Of a stretch of 64,000 nt of DNA, positions 26,588 to 36,404 are shown one piece after another. The stretch comes from an uncultured Bacteroidales bacterium. Lineage in GTDB: Bacteria; Bacteroidota; Bacteroidia; Bacteroidales; G3-4614. Numbering within the stretch: position 1 is the stretch's first letter; every line of letters starts with the position of its first letter. The position numbers and the translations under genes were made by a program. Under the pieces are notes generated by a model, which was not told where the DNA came from, did no database searches, and worked only from the letters and a program-made list of their open reading frames with translations. Location: NCBI GenBank assembly GCA_949297125.1, contig CASFRS010000001.1, forward strand, positions 1-64,000, read 5' to 3'.

Positions 26588-29014
26588 ATGGCAAGGAGAA
26601 GAGATTTACCGAAAAACAATAACCTGATCGGAAAAATCTGGACATACACAAAACATGAAAGAGTAGTATTCTCGACAGGTATCCTGTTGATACTGACGGC
26701 TGTGTACCTGCTTATATGTCTCGTTTCATTTTTCGTTACAGGCGGTGCCGACCAAAGCGAGATTGCGGCAAACCCCGGAATAGCCTCCGGTGTAGACAAC
26801 AGCATTGCAAATTGGGGTGGCATGTTCGGTGCAAGATTATCCAATCTTCTCATAAACAGATGGATGGGGATTGCAGCATTCCTTATATGTCCGTTCCTTG
26901 CAATGTGCGGCATGTCGATGATGAAACTGAGGCACTATTCTTTCGGTCGGCTTCTCTCCCTCACCTGCGCCCTTATGATAATAGTATCCCTTTTCTGCGG
27001 ATTCTTTTTTGTAGACGGCTATGACGATTATTTCGTTTTTCTGGGGGGGATGCACGGATATTACGCAACACAGCTTCTTCAGGCCAATATCGGGTGGAGC
27101 GGGACACTGCTCTTTATCCTGGCAGCCATAATAATCTTTGCTGTCGCGGTATTCAACAATACCACGGATTTTCTCCGGAAACTCTTTTCTGGGGCTTACT
27201 GGAAGAAAAAGGTCCTCGTCCCTGACGATTATGAAGGCATCTCTCCGTTGAAAGAGAATACCGGCAACGGTACGGCTTCTTCCGGCACTATTCATGAGGA
27301 GGTAAAGAAAGAGATTGTAATGGCCTGCAACGACTCGACCGACAATGCTTCCGATGAGGAGCCGGTTGAAGATGTTCCCCAAACCGATAAGAACGGCGCA
27401 CCTGCAGAAACCTGCGGTGAAGAAGAGAGGGACCAGGATGAAGTCTCCTTTACCGTAAACGAGATAACCGAAGAAGAACTTGCGAAAAAACGTATAAACG
27501 ACCTCGGCGACTACGACCCCACTCTCGACCTGGCACATTACAACATGCCTACATTCGACCTGCTGGACAGGTCGTCCGTAAACGAACTCACCATAGACAA
27601 CGAGGAACAGAACGCCAACAAGCAGCGTATCATCGAGACACTGAACAATTACGGCATAAAAATATCGTCCATAAAAGCCACGGTAGGGCCTACGGTAACG
27701 CTTTACGAAATAATTCCCGAACCGGGCGTGAGAATAGCCAAGATACGCAATCTTGAAGACGATATAGCCCTCAGCCTTTCAGCCCTGGGCATCCGTATAA
27801 TTGCGCCTATTCCGGGGAAGGGCACGATAGGTATAGAAGTCCCGAACAAAGACGCCAAGATAGTCTCGATGTACTCGGTAATCGCATCGCGCAAATTCCA
27901 GGAGAGCAAATACGACCTCCCTATCGGTCTGGGACGGACAATATCGAACGAAGTATTCATGATCGACCTGGCCAAGATGCCGCATGTACTTGTTGCTGGA
28001 GCTACGGGACAGGGAAAATCGGTTGGCCTCAATGCCATAATCACTTCCCTGCTGTACAAAAAGCACCCGTCCCAGCTCAAATTCGTGCTTATCGACCCAA
28101 AAAAGGTGGAATTCAACATCTACGCAGGGATAGAAAAACATTTCCTTGCCAAGCTGCCCGACCACGACGATGCCATTGTTACCGACATCCCGAAAGTTGT
28201 ACAGACGCTGAAGTCGGTAACCAAAGAGATGGACAACAGATACACGCTGTTGCAGAAAGCCCATGCACGCAACATAAAAGAGTACAACGCAAAGTTCATA
28301 TCCCGGCAACTTTCCCCGTTGAACGGGCACTACTATATGCCGTACATAGTTGTCATTGTAGACGAGTTCGGCGATTTGATAATGACCGCAGGCAAGGAAA
28401 TAGAATTGCCGATAGCCCGCATAGCCCAGCTTGCCCGTGCCGTCGGAATCCACATGATTATTGCCACGCAAAGGCCTTCGACCAATATAATAACCGGCAT
28501 AATAAAGGCCAACTTCCCGGCAAGGATAGCTTTCAAGGTTTCCGCAATGGTCGATTCAAAAACCATTCTCGACTGCTCGGGCGCCAACCAGCTGATTGGG
28601 CGCGGCGATATGCTGTTCTCGCAAGGCAACGACCTGATAAGGGTGCAATGCGCATTTGTCGACACCCACGAAATAGAGAACATTTGCGAATACATCGGGA
28701 ACCAGCAGGGTTATCCCGAAGCATACATGTTGCCGGAATACATTGAAGAAGGGAACGGGGGCGGAACTGCTGACGTAAACCTTAAAGACAGGGACGAACT
28801 GTTTGAAGAGGCCGCACGCCTCGTGGTAACGGAGCAGCAAGGCTCCACTTCGCTGCTGCAACGCAAATTCTCGCTCGGGTACAACCGGTCGGGCAGGATA
28901 ATGGACCAGTTGGAGGCAGCCGGGATAGTAGGGCCGAGCGAAGGAAGCAAACCGCGCAAGGTCCTTGTCATGGATTTGCTGCAACTTGACGATATATTGA
29001 ACAACCTCAGATAG
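26588..29014 (+). CDS. ftsK: DNA translocase FtsK
   Basis: 808 residues from the ATG at 26588. A TTG three codons earlier is open but unlikely. About four membrane spans occupy the first 180 residues, followed by a short acidic linker (about 220-310). The motor domain carries Walker A GATGQGKSVGLNA near 470 and Walker B VVIVDEFGDL near 595. A winged-helix gamma domain (about 735-805) reads polar DNA sequences. FtsK moves and resolves chromosome termini at the division septum. It appears to start a transcript continuing into the LolA-like gene and trxB. Confidence 0.96.
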   Translation: MARRRDLPKNNNLIGKIWTYTKHERVVFSTGILLILTAVYLLICLVSFFVTGGADQSEIAANPGIASGVDNSIANWGGMFGARLSNLLINRWMGIAAFLICPFLAMCGMSMMKLRHYSFGRLLSLTCALMIIVSLFCGFFFVDGYDDYFVFLGGMHGYYATQLLQANIGWSGTLLFILAAIIIFAVAVFNNTTDFLRKLFSGAYWKKKVLVPDDYEGISPLKENTGNGTASSGTIHEEVKKEIVMACNDSTDNASDEEPVEDVPQTDKNGAPAETCGEEERDQDEVSFTVNEITEEELAKKRINDLGDYDPTLDLAHYNMPTFDLLDRSSVNELTIDNEEQNANKQRIIETLNNYGIKISSIKATVGPTVTLYEIIPEPGVRIAKIRNLEDDIALSLSALGIRIIAPIPGKGTIGIEVPNKDAKIVSMYSVIASRKFQESKYDLPIGLGRTISNEVFMIDLAKMPHVLVAGATGQGKSVGLNAIITSLLYKKHPSQLKFVLIDPKKVEFNIYAGIEKHFLAKLPDHDDAIVTDIPKVVQTLKSVTKEMDNRYTLLQKAHARNIKEYNAKFISRQLSPLNGHYYMPYIVVIVDEFGDLIMTAGKEIELPIARIAQLARAVGIHMIIATQRPSTNIITGIIKANFPARIAFKVSAMVDSKTILDCSGANQLIGRGDMLFSQGNDLIRVQCAFVDTHEIENICEYIGNQQGYPEAYMLPEYIEEGNGGGTADVNLKDRDELFEEAARLVVTEQQGSTSLLQRKFSLGYNRSGRIMDQLEAAGIVGPSEGSKPRKVLVMDLLQLDDILNNLR

Positions 29015-29024
29015 ACAACCGTAT

Positions 29025-29657
29025 ATGAAACGTTTTATTGCCATAATAGCGATAACGGCGACATTCGGCATGACCGCAGCCATGGCGCAGGACAGCAGAT
29101 GCGACGCCATAACAGGCAAGGTAACGGATGTGCTGACAAAAGGAGGCGGAGTTTCCGTAAAGTTCTCGTCCAGGACAATATCGGGCAACAGGGCGGTCCA
29201 TGAGATGCAGGGGAACATAAGGATAAAAGGAGAAAAATTCGTTCTGCTGTCGGACGCAATGGATATGGGCTATGACGGGCAAACGGCGTGGAGCTACATA
29301 AAAGGTTCGGGCGAAGTAAACCTGAGCGAACCTGCAGAAGAAGAACTCGCGACATTGAACCCGTATATCCTGCTCAGCAATTACAAACGCATGTATAAGG
29401 CTGAATATAAAGGGAAGAAGAACGGATATGAAACCATAACCCTTATCCCTCTTTCCGATGCTGCCGACATAAAGGGCGCAACGGTAACGGTCGATGCGGG
29501 GAGCGGCTTCCCCACCCTTCTCGAAACTGTAAACCGCGACGCAAGCAAAACGGTTATAAGCATAAGCGATTTTGAATCGGCCGTAAAGAACGACGATTCG
29601 ATATTCGCCTTTTCCGAGAGCAACTATCCCGATATTGAAATAATAGATTTAAGATAA
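29025..29657 (+). CDS. LolA-like outer-membrane lipoprotein carrier
   Basis: 210 residues with a signal peptide cleaved after AMA near residue 20. The rest is a LolA-like open beta-barrel: MQGNIRIKGEKFVLLSDA, followed by TAWSYI and VNLSEP. In the family, LolA carries lipoproteins through the periplasm. Bacteroidetes relatives are divergent and direct proof of that role is sparse. It lies 10 bp after ftsK, the order also common around LolA in other bacteria, and 1 bp before trxB. Confidence 0.82.
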   Translation: MKRFIAIIAITATFGMTAAMAQDSRCDAITGKVTDVLTKGGGVSVKFSSRTISGNRAVHEMQGNIRIKGEKFVLLSDAMDMGYDGQTAWSYIKGSGEVNLSEPAEEELATLNPYILLSNYKRMYKAEYKGKKNGYETITLIPLSDAADIKGATVTVDAGSGFPTLLETVNRDASKTVISISDFESAVKNDDSIFAFSESNYPDIEIIDLR

Positions 29658-29658
29658 A

Positions 29659-30603
29659 ATGAGTATGGAACACGTCAGGAATTTGATAATAGGTTCGGGC
29701 CCGGCAGGGTACACCGCCGCAATATATGCCGCAAGGGCAGATCTTGCACCCGTATTGTTCGAGGGGATACAGCCCGGAGGACAACTTACGACGACAACGG
29801 AAATAGAAAACTTCCCGGGCTATCCCGAAGGAGTTTCGGGGGATGCGCTGATGTCCGACCTTAAACGTCAGGCCACCCGTTTCGGCGCAGATATCCGCTA
29901 CGGCATAGTAACCGCCGTCGATTTTTCGGCAAAGCCGTACAAGGTAACGGTAAACGGGGAAAACACCCTGACGGCGGACACTATAATAATAGCAACCGGA
30001 GCAACGGCAAAATACCTCGGCCTGGCAGATGAAAAGAAATATGCCGGACTGGGGGTTTCGGCGTGCGCCACATGCGACGGGTTCTTCTATCGCAAACGGA
30101 TTGTAGCGGTTGTTGGCGGCGGCGATACTGCGTGCGAAGAAGCCCTTTACCTGTCAAAACTTGCAAGCAAGGTATTCATGATTATACGCAAAGGGTACAT
30201 GCGGGCATCGCGCATAATGCAGGAGCGCGTATTGAGCGCCGATAACATAGAGGTACTTTTCAATACCGAGACAGAAGGCCTTTTCGGAGAGGAAGTCGTA
30301 GAAGGTGCTCACCTGATACGGTTCAGGGGGACGGAAAAAGAGGAAAAATTCGATATAGCAATAGACGGGTTTTTCCTCGGTATCGGACACAAACCCAATA
30401 CCGACATATTCAAACCGTATGTCGAAACCGACAACGAAGGGTATATAATAACCGACGGTGTGGCAACAGCCACTAACATACCCGGGATATTCGCCGCCGG
30501 CGATGTTGCCGACCCCAACTACCGGCAGGCAATAGTTGCCGCAGCATCCGGGTGCAAGGCGGCTATCGATGCCGAAAGATACCTTATAGAAAACAACCTG
30601 TAA
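29659..30603 (+). CDS. trxB: Thioredoxin-disulfide reductase
   Basis: 314 residues. FAD-binding GSGPAGYTAAIYAARA near 11-26, redox-active pair CATC near 136-139, NADPH-binding GGGDTACEEA near 154, and the C-terminal FAD motif GIFAAGDV near 277. It uses NADPH to keep thioredoxin reduced. Starts one base after the LolA-like gene ends. A second ATG two codons on is also possible. Confidence 0.96.
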   Translation: MSMEHVRNLIIGSGPAGYTAAIYAARADLAPVLFEGIQPGGQLTTTTEIENFPGYPEGVSGDALMSDLKRQATRFGADIRYGIVTAVDFSAKPYKVTVNGENTLTADTIIIATGATAKYLGLADEKKYAGLGVSACATCDGFFYRKRIVAVVGGGDTACEEALYLSKLASKVFMIIRKGYMRASRIMQERVLSADNIEVLFNTETEGLFGEEVVEGAHLIRFRGTEKEEKFDIAIDGFFLGIGHKPNTDIFKPYVETDNEGYIITDGVATATNIPGIFAAGDVADPNYRQAIVAAASGCKAAIDAERYLIENNL

Positions 30604-30613
30604 TTAAGGGCAT

Positions 30614-31315
30614 ATGAGGCGTCAGTCAATTATCCGGAACGTAATAAAAGGCGAAATGGCCGAGATATGGGAACTCTTCTCTGCAGAAGAGAAGAATGAG
30701 ATGTCGGAGCATTTCGAGGTAAAATCGTTCAAGAAGAACAGCACGATTTATAACGAAGGGGATAATGCTGCTTACCTTATGTGTCTTATCAGAGGGAAGG
30801 TAAAGATTTCAAAGGAGGGTGTTGGAGGCCGCAGCCAGATAATACGCCTGGTAAGGCCGCTCCAGTATTTCGGATACCAGACTTATTTTGCAGGCCTGCC
30901 GCATACGGGGAATGCCATTGCCTTTGAGCAGTCCATGGTAGCGTTCCTGCCGCTCGAGATTCTGGAACAGTACATGCTCAGGAACAGCAAACTCGCATAT
31001 TTCTTTGTAAAGGAGATTGCCAAGGATCTAATAAGCGCGGAGAACAATGTAGTATCCCTTACGCAGAAACATATAAGAGGCAGGCTTGCCGAATCGCTTT
31101 TCACGATAAAGGATTTCTTCGGGCTTACCCCCGAAGGGTATATCGATGCACGCTTTTCACGCGAGGAACTGGCGAACCTGTCGAACATGACCACATCGAA
31201 CGCCATACGCACCCTGTCGGCCTTTGCAAAGGAAGGTCTTGTAGAGATAAACGGACGGTATATCAAAATAATAAACGAGGACAAACTCTCTAAAATAAGC
31301 AAATTCGGGTGGTAA
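30614..31315 (+). CDS. Crp/Fnr-family transcriptional regulator
   Basis: 233 residues. An N-terminal cyclic-nucleotide-binding-like beta-roll (about 15-130; NEGDNAAYLMCLIRGKVKI) and dimer helix lead to a C-terminal winged helix-turn-helix (about 160-225; SREELANLSNMTTSNAIRTL). No Cys cluster for an iron-sulphur centre is visible, so the signal is unknown. It lies 10 bp after trxB in the same direction, which hints at a redox or stress context, though no target can be named. Confidence 0.9.
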   Translation: MRRQSIIRNVIKGEMAEIWELFSAEEKNEMSEHFEVKSFKKNSTIYNEGDNAAYLMCLIRGKVKISKEGVGGRSQIIRLVRPLQYFGYQTYFAGLPHTGNAIAFEQSMVAFLPLEILEQYMLRNSKLAYFFVKEIAKDLISAENNVVSLTQKHIRGRLAESLFTIKDFFGLTPEGYIDARFSREELANLSNMTTSNAIRTLSAFAKEGLVEINGRYIKIINEDKLSKISKFGW

Positions 31316-31336
31316 AGCACACCTCCCTGTGCAATT

Positions 31337-33253
31337 ATGGTAAAACCTGCGAAGAAAATATACACGCCGCTGAGGTATCTTGCCGCAACAGCCGTGAACA
31401 TAGCCGTAGCATATCTGGCTTTTATGTTGTGCCGGATAGTATTCTTCATATACAACAAGGCTTATTTCCCCGATCTCGGCTGGGACGACTTCTGGACAAT
31501 CCTGAAAGGGGGGCTGGTATTCGACACTTCCGGAATAATATATGTAAACCTTGTATATATTGCAGCCATGCTTGTTCCCCTGCCATGGAGAGAGGGGAAG
31601 ATATGGCAGAAAACATGCAAATGGATATTCGTCATATTCAACTCGGCAGCAGTATTGGCCAACCTCGCGGACACGGTATATTTCAGGTATACCAACCGCC
31701 GTACCACATCATCGGTATTCAGCGAATTCGGCAATGAAGAGAACATACTGAAGATAATAGGAGGTGAAATAGCCGGACATTATATTCTGTTTTTCATAGG
31801 GATTGTGCTGATAGCAGGGTTGTGGCTGCTGTACAGGAACCCTTATTGTAAAGCGAAAAAATGCAAGCCGTCATGGAAAAGCATATTCATAAAATATGCA
31901 GTATCGTCGGCCGTATTTGCCGGAGCTGTAATCCTCTGCATAGCAGGCATACGCGGAGGTTTCGCCCATTCTACACGCCCCATAACGATTGGCAATGCCA
32001 ACCAGTACGTAAACCGTCCCATAGAAACCGCAGTAGTCTTGAATACGCCGTTTTCAGTTATCCGGACTATCGGGAAAAAAGTATTCCAGGACCCGGAATA
32101 TTTTTCTGCACGGGAACTGGAAAAGATATACTCCCCGGTACATTTGAAGAAAAACGGCGGGGAATTCCGCGACCTCAACGTTGTGATACTGATAGTCGAG
32201 AGTTTCGGACAGGAATACATGGAGTACGGGTATATGCCGTTCCTGAAGTCGCTTCGGGACAAGAGCCTGTGGTATGAACACTCTTTCAGCAACGGAAGGA
32301 AATCGATTGACGCGATGCCGTCTATACTGAGCGGAATCCCCATGTTTATCGAGCCATACTTCGTAACGCATTATGCCACCAACGACGTATCGAGCATAGC
32401 CGGGGAGCTTAAAAACAAGGGATACCATACCTCGTTCTTCCATGGTGCGCCCAACGGGTCGATGGGATTCCAGGCCTTTGCCCGCGCAACAGGGTGGGAC
32501 GAATATTACGGGAAGGACGAATATGGCAATGACGACGATTTCGACGGGATGTGGGCAATCTGGGACGAGCCGTTCCTGCAATTCTTTGCCGACAAACTGG
32601 ACGAATTCGAGCAACCGTTTGCATCGGCACTGTTTACCGCATCGTCGCATCACCCGTTCAAGGTGCCGGAAAAATACGAAAGCCGCTTTACCGATGAGGG
32701 AGGGCACCCTATCCTCAAGTGTGTAAGGTATACCGATTACGCTCTCGGGCAGTTCTTTGAAAAGGCCGAAAAATCGGCATGGTATTACAATACGCTTTTC
32801 GTAATAACGGCGGACCATACCAATGCGGCACTGCACGACGAGTTCCTGACCGATGCCGGATTATACAGAGTCCCCATAATATTCTATCTGCCTGGCGGAG
32901 AACTGCAAGGATGCTCCGACAGGATTGCACAACAGACCGACATAATGCCCACCGTCCTCGGGCTGCTCAACTACGACAGGCCTTACGTGGCATTCGGGAA
33001 AGACCTGACAGAAGAAGGCGGCAAAGACTGGGCCATAAACTACAACAACGGTTTCTACCAGTATTTCAAGGGCGATTACATGCTTCAGTTCAACGGTGAA
33101 GAGGCTTTTGCCCTGTACAACTTTGCAGCAGACACCTTGCTGAAAGAGAATCTGATAAACGAGATTGCCGAACAGGCATCCATGACCGATGAATGCAAGG
33201 GTATAATCCAGCAGTATATAGAACGCATGACGGAAAACCGCCTCAAGGAATGA
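31337..33253 (+). CDS. LtaS-like phosphoglycerol transferase (sulfatase fold)
   Basis: 638 residues. About five membrane spans in the first 190 residues precede a periplasmic sulfatase/alkaline-phosphatase-fold domain (about 270-600). It has metal motifs near VVILIVESFGQEY and ITADHTN, and a candidate nucleophile Ser in SNGRKSIDAMPSI. LtaS-type enzymes move phosphoglycerol or phosphoethanolamine groups from lipids onto glycans or lipids. Gram-negative Bacteroidales have no classical lipoteichoic acid, so the acceptor is unknown. It is 21 bp after the Crp-type regulator and converges on tatC. Confidence 0.85.
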   Translation: MVKPAKKIYTPLRYLAATAVNIAVAYLAFMLCRIVFFIYNKAYFPDLGWDDFWTILKGGLVFDTSGIIYVNLVYIAAMLVPLPWREGKIWQKTCKWIFVIFNSAAVLANLADTVYFRYTNRRTTSSVFSEFGNEENILKIIGGEIAGHYILFFIGIVLIAGLWLLYRNPYCKAKKCKPSWKSIFIKYAVSSAVFAGAVILCIAGIRGGFAHSTRPITIGNANQYVNRPIETAVVLNTPFSVIRTIGKKVFQDPEYFSARELEKIYSPVHLKKNGGEFRDLNVVILIVESFGQEYMEYGYMPFLKSLRDKSLWYEHSFSNGRKSIDAMPSILSGIPMFIEPYFVTHYATNDVSSIAGELKNKGYHTSFFHGAPNGSMGFQAFARATGWDEYYGKDEYGNDDDFDGMWAIWDEPFLQFFADKLDEFEQPFASALFTASSHHPFKVPEKYESRFTDEGGHPILKCVRYTDYALGQFFEKAEKSAWYYNTLFVITADHTNAALHDEFLTDAGLYRVPIIFYLPGGELQGCSDRIAQQTDIMPTVLGLLNYDRPYVAFGKDLTEEGGKDWAINYNNGFYQYFKGDYMLQFNGEEAFALYNFAADTLLKENLINEIAEQASMTDECKGIIQQYIERMTENRLKE

Positions 33254-33417
33254 TTCCCCGTGCCTTTGGGGGAATAAGAAGGCAACCGTCCGGCAGAAGG
33301 GCATCGGCAAGAGCCGTTAATGCCGCTCTGACTGCATGAATTCCAAACTGCGCCCTGCACCGTATCGCCATACTGCTCCCAAAACCGGGAAAGGCGGCAT
33401 ATCCCGCCCCACCCTAA

Positions 33418-34227
33418 TTATTCTGCAACACGTCCGGCTTTCGCCGATGTACGTCGGACTATGGCTATCCCGGCTTCATACAACAGCAGCATGGGAGCAG
33501 AGACTATGAAAAGGGTAACGGCATCGGATGTAGGCGTAATGATTGCAGCGGCAACTACCACCGCAACAACCGCATAACGGCGGTAACGCACCATTATGGA
33601 GGCATTCAATATGCCGGCCTTGGCCGCCAGCCAGCAAAGCAGGGGAATTTCAAAAACCAGCCCCATGGCAATGGAGAGGATAGAGAGCGTGTCGATATAC
33701 GAAGTCAAATTAATAAGGTTGCCTACCTCGCTGCTTACGGTATATGTCCCGAGAAAGCGGAATGTCAGCGGGAATACGATAAAATAATTCAGCAATACCC
33801 CCAGCAGAAAAAGCAAATATCCCCAAAATACGAAGGCTGAGGCAAAACGGCGTTCATTTTCGTAGAGCCCGGGCGACACGAACCCGAATAAGGCATAAAG
33901 CACATACGGCAACGCCAGCAGCGCAGCGGCATATAACGATACCCTGACGTGGGCCATAAACTGTCCGGCAAGTTGCGTATTGATAAGCTGTACATCGAAA
34001 GAGGCCATTTCAGTACCGAAGACCCGTTCCGAGACAAAGCCCAACCAGCGGTATGTTATAAAGTCGGGATTATCGGGGGCAAGCACCACGTAAAAAAGGG
34101 TGTCCTTAAAACAGAATGCGGCAACGGTAAGGACAACCACGACAAGCAACACGCGCCATAGCACGCCCCGTAAAACGTCGAGGTGCTCCCATAACGTCAG
34201 GACTCCGTTGTTATCGCCGTTTTTCAT
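33418..34227 (-). CDS. tatC: Sec-independent (Tat) translocase subunit TatC
   Basis: 269 residues with six membrane spans. The N-terminus LWEHLDVLRGVLWRV matches the family signature for the signal-peptide-binding face. The central motif FVSPGLYENERRFA matches the conserved loop. It recognises twin-arginine signals and exports folded proteins with TatA. The ATG abuts the TatA stop codon with no gap, so they form an operon. No separate tatB is seen. Confidence 0.95.
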   Translation of the reverse strand: MKNGDNNGVLTLWEHLDVLRGVLWRVLLVVVVLTVAAFCFKDTLFYVVLAPDNPDFITYRWLGFVSERVFGTEMASFDVQLINTQLAGQFMAHVRVSLYAAALLALPYVLYALFGFVSPGLYENERRFASAFVFWGYLLFLLGVLLNYFIVFPLTFRFLGTYTVSSEVGNLINLTSYIDTLSILSIAMGLVFEIPLLCWLAAKAGILNASIMVRYRRYAVVAVVVAAAIITPTSDAVTLFIVSAPMLLLYEAGIAIVRRTSAKAGRVAE

Positions 34228-34440
34228 TTACTTGCCGGAAAGTTTCGCATCATCCCCGCCATTTTCCCCCGCATCGTCTTTTCCGTTCATACCCTCCTTA
34301 AAACTCTTTACCCCCTTGCCGAGCCCTTTCATGAGTTCGGGAATCTTTTTCCCGCCGAAAAGCAGCAGCAATATCAACAATATAACGAGTATTTCGGGTA
34401 CTCCAATATTGTTCAGAAAAAGCAATACCGTACTGTTCAT
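34228..34440 (-). CDS. tatA: Tat translocase subunit TatA
   Basis: 70 residues: an N-terminal membrane helix (about 13-28), then the amphipathic helix with [20 protein letters not shown], then an acidic tail. TatA oligomers form the pore for folded Tat substrates. It is placed directly before tatC. A single TatA/B-type protein is usual in this phylum. Confidence 0.93.
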   Translation of the reverse strand: MNSTVLLFLNNIGVPEILVILLILLLLFGGKKIPELMKGLGKGVKSFKEGMNGKDDAGENGGDDAKLSGK

Positions 34441-34596
34441 ATCGAAAAACTGTTTTTAATAGACAAAACAAACCCGGACCAATTATGTTCCTTATCCGCT
34501 CCCGTCCCTTGCCGGGTCAAGAACACCAACCTGGTTCGTGGATTTTCCCGCCCGTGCAGATAACTTGGGATGCCGATGCACCCAAACGGCTGTACC

Positions 34597-35394
34597 CTAT
34601 GCGAACTTCTTCCTGTGAAAAATAAAGTTACGCCCCAAATATTTTTCCCTCACTATGGGATTTGCGGCAAGTTCTTCCGATGTTCCCTGATATAGTATCT
34701 TTCCCTCGAAAAGCAGGTACGCCCTGTCCGTAATACTCAATGTTTCGGGCGCATTATGGTCGGTTATCAATATCCCTATGTTCTTTTCCTTGAGTTTGTA
34801 TACTATATACTGTATATCCTCCACGGCAATGGGGTCGACCCCTGCAAACGGCTCGTCGAGCATAATGAACTTAGGGCCTATGGCGAGACAACGGGCTATC
34901 TCCGTCCGTCGCCGCTCGCCTCCCGACAACTGGTCGCCGAGATTCTTGCGCACCTTTTCAAGGCGGAACTCCGCAATAAGGCTCTCCAGTTTTTCTTTCT
35001 GTTTCATCTTGTCCGGCTCGGTCATCTGAAGTATCGAGTAGATATTGTCCTCGACACTCATCTTGCGGAACACCGATGCTTCCTGGGCCAGATACCCTAT
35101 ACCATGCTGTGCCCTTTTATATACCGGGAAATTGGTTATCTCCAGATCGTCCAGGAATATGCGCCCTTCGTTAGGAGTAACAAGGCCTGTCGTCATATAG
35201 AACGTGGTTGTCTTTCCCGCACCGTTTGGGCCGAGCAACCCTACTATCTCGCCCTGCTTCACGTTTATGGACACGTGGTTGGCTACGGTCCTCTGCCCGT
35301 ATTTTTTCACAAGTTCTTCCGTCCTTAACACCATAAGGTGTTCCTTGTCTTCTGCCTTGCCGGCATTAACGTCTTCTTTTTCGGCCATACTCAT
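34597..35394 (-). CDS. lptB: LptB-like lipopolysaccharide export ATPase
   Basis: 265 residues from the ATG at 35394; 35388 is equally possible, and the open frame to 35556 is upstream non-coding. ABC ATPase with Walker [11 protein letters not shown], signature [13 protein letters not shown] and Walker [14 protein letters not shown]. The sequence pattern ([15 protein letters not shown]) is that of LptB, which powers LPS extraction from the inner membrane with LptF/G. A short Met/Glu-rich extension precedes the core ([13 protein letters not shown]). Divergent from the mlaE-like gene. Confidence 0.9.
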   Translation of the reverse strand: MSMAEKEDVNAGKAEDKEHLMVLRTEELVKKYGQRTVANHVSINVKQGEIVGLLGPNGAGKTTTFYMTTGLVTPNEGRIFLDDLEITNFPVYKRAQHGIGYLAQEASVFRKMSVEDNIYSILQMTEPDKMKQKEKLESLIAEFRLEKVRKNLGDQLSGGERRRTEIARCLAIGPKFIMLDEPFAGVDPIAVEDIQYIVYKLKEKNIGILITDHNAPETLSITDRAYLLFEGKILYQGTSEELAANPIVREKYLGRNFIFHRKKFA

Positions 35395-35423
35395 TATGTT
35401 AACGCACATTGATATAGGTTTGG

Positions 35424-35431
35424 CGAAGTTA
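35424..35431 (-). promoter_or_regulatory. Possible -7 box of lptB
   Basis: TAACTTCG on the minus strand, 30 bases before the lptB ATG. Third occurrence in this window of the same octamer at a plausible promoter position. No clear -33 element. Confidence 0.35.
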
Positions 35432-35596
35432 CACAAAATAATTTTCCTGTAAAAATACAAATCCGTTTCGGGTATCGGGCTGTTATATTGTTCCCGCAGC
35501 CCGGACCGGATAGCGGCCACAGGCATGTGACATGCCGCTTCTGCCGCCATATACACACTTTACCGGGGTATGCGGCACAGTTTCCGATATTTTTGT

Positions 35597-35604
35597 TACC
35601 TTTG
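35597..35604 (+). promoter_or_regulatory. -7 box of the mlaE-mlaF pair
   Basis: TACCTTTG, perfect TAnnTTTG, 33 bases before the GTG start. No spaced -33 TTTG. Confidence 0.45.
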
Positions 35605-35636
35605 CGGAAAGGCCGCTAAAATAACAGTTTTATACC

Positions 35637-36404
35637 GTGATTAAGTTACTGAACATATTCATCTTCAACAACCTGGCCAAATTCGGCAATTACGTATTAC
35701 TGCTGTGCCGGGTGTTTACACGTCCCGACAGATGGAGCGAGTTTTTCAAACGTTACATAAATGAAGTCTACAAACTCGGCATCGATTCGATAGCGATAGT
35801 GGTTACCATATCGATATTCATCGGCGCGGTAATTGCAATACAGACGCAGATGAATATCATGTCGCCATTTATACCGTCCTACACGGTAGGGTTGCTTACA
35901 AGGGAAACCATCCTGCTTGAGTTTTCCTCAACCATAATGGCACTGATACTTGCAGGGAAAGTGGGTTCGAGCATATCGTCGGAAATAGGGACAATGCGCG
36001 TAACCGAGCAGATAGACGCTCTGGACATAATGGGGGTGAATTCGGCCAACTATCTGATACTGCCGAAAATTACGGCCCTTGTTACGTTCATACCGTTCCT
36101 TGTGATAATAAGCATGTTTACCGGCCTGATTGGTGGTTACTGCGTGGGACTGTTCACAAACATATTCCCTGTATCGCGGTATATATACGGCCTGCAATCG
36201 TATTTCCAGGAGTTTTACGTATGGTATTCCATAATTAAATCGTTTTTCTTCGGATTTGTCATAAGCAGCGTTGCTTCGTATTACGGCTATACGGTAAGGG
36301 GAGGTGCGGCCGAAGTAGGCAAAGCCAGCACCGATGCAGTTGTTGTAAGCAGCGTAACCATACTTATGCTTGATGTTTTACTTACCAAACTGTTGCTGCA
36401 ATGA
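35637..36404 (+). CDS. mlaE: MlaE-like phospholipid transport permease
   Basis: 255 residues starting with GTG at 35637. Five to six membrane spans and the MlaE-family coupling region MALILAGKVGSSISSEIGTM near 101-120, then TEQIDALDIMGVN. It forms the inner-membrane channel of the Mla lipid transporter together with the ATPase that follows. The 3' end overlaps the ATPase start by four bases. The MCE ring subunit expected with it is encoded separately at 3892. Confidence 0.9.
   Translation: MIKLLNIFIFNNLAKFGNYVLLLCRVFTRPDRWSEFFKRYINEVYKLGIDSIAIVVTISIFIGAVIAIQTQMNIMSPFIPSYTVGLLTRETILLEFSSTIMALILAGKVGSSISSEIGTMRVTEQIDALDIMGVNSANYLILPKITALVTFIPFLVIISMFTGLIGGYCVGLFTNIFPVSRYIYGLQSYFQEFYVWYSIIKSFFFGFVISSVASYYGYTVRGGAAEVGKASTDAVVVSSVTILMLDVLLTKLLLQ

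Noticed and set aside
33253..33275. Hairpin after the LtaS-like gene
   Set aside because: Stem of only 7 bp followed by AAGAAGG, not T residues; weak support as a terminator.
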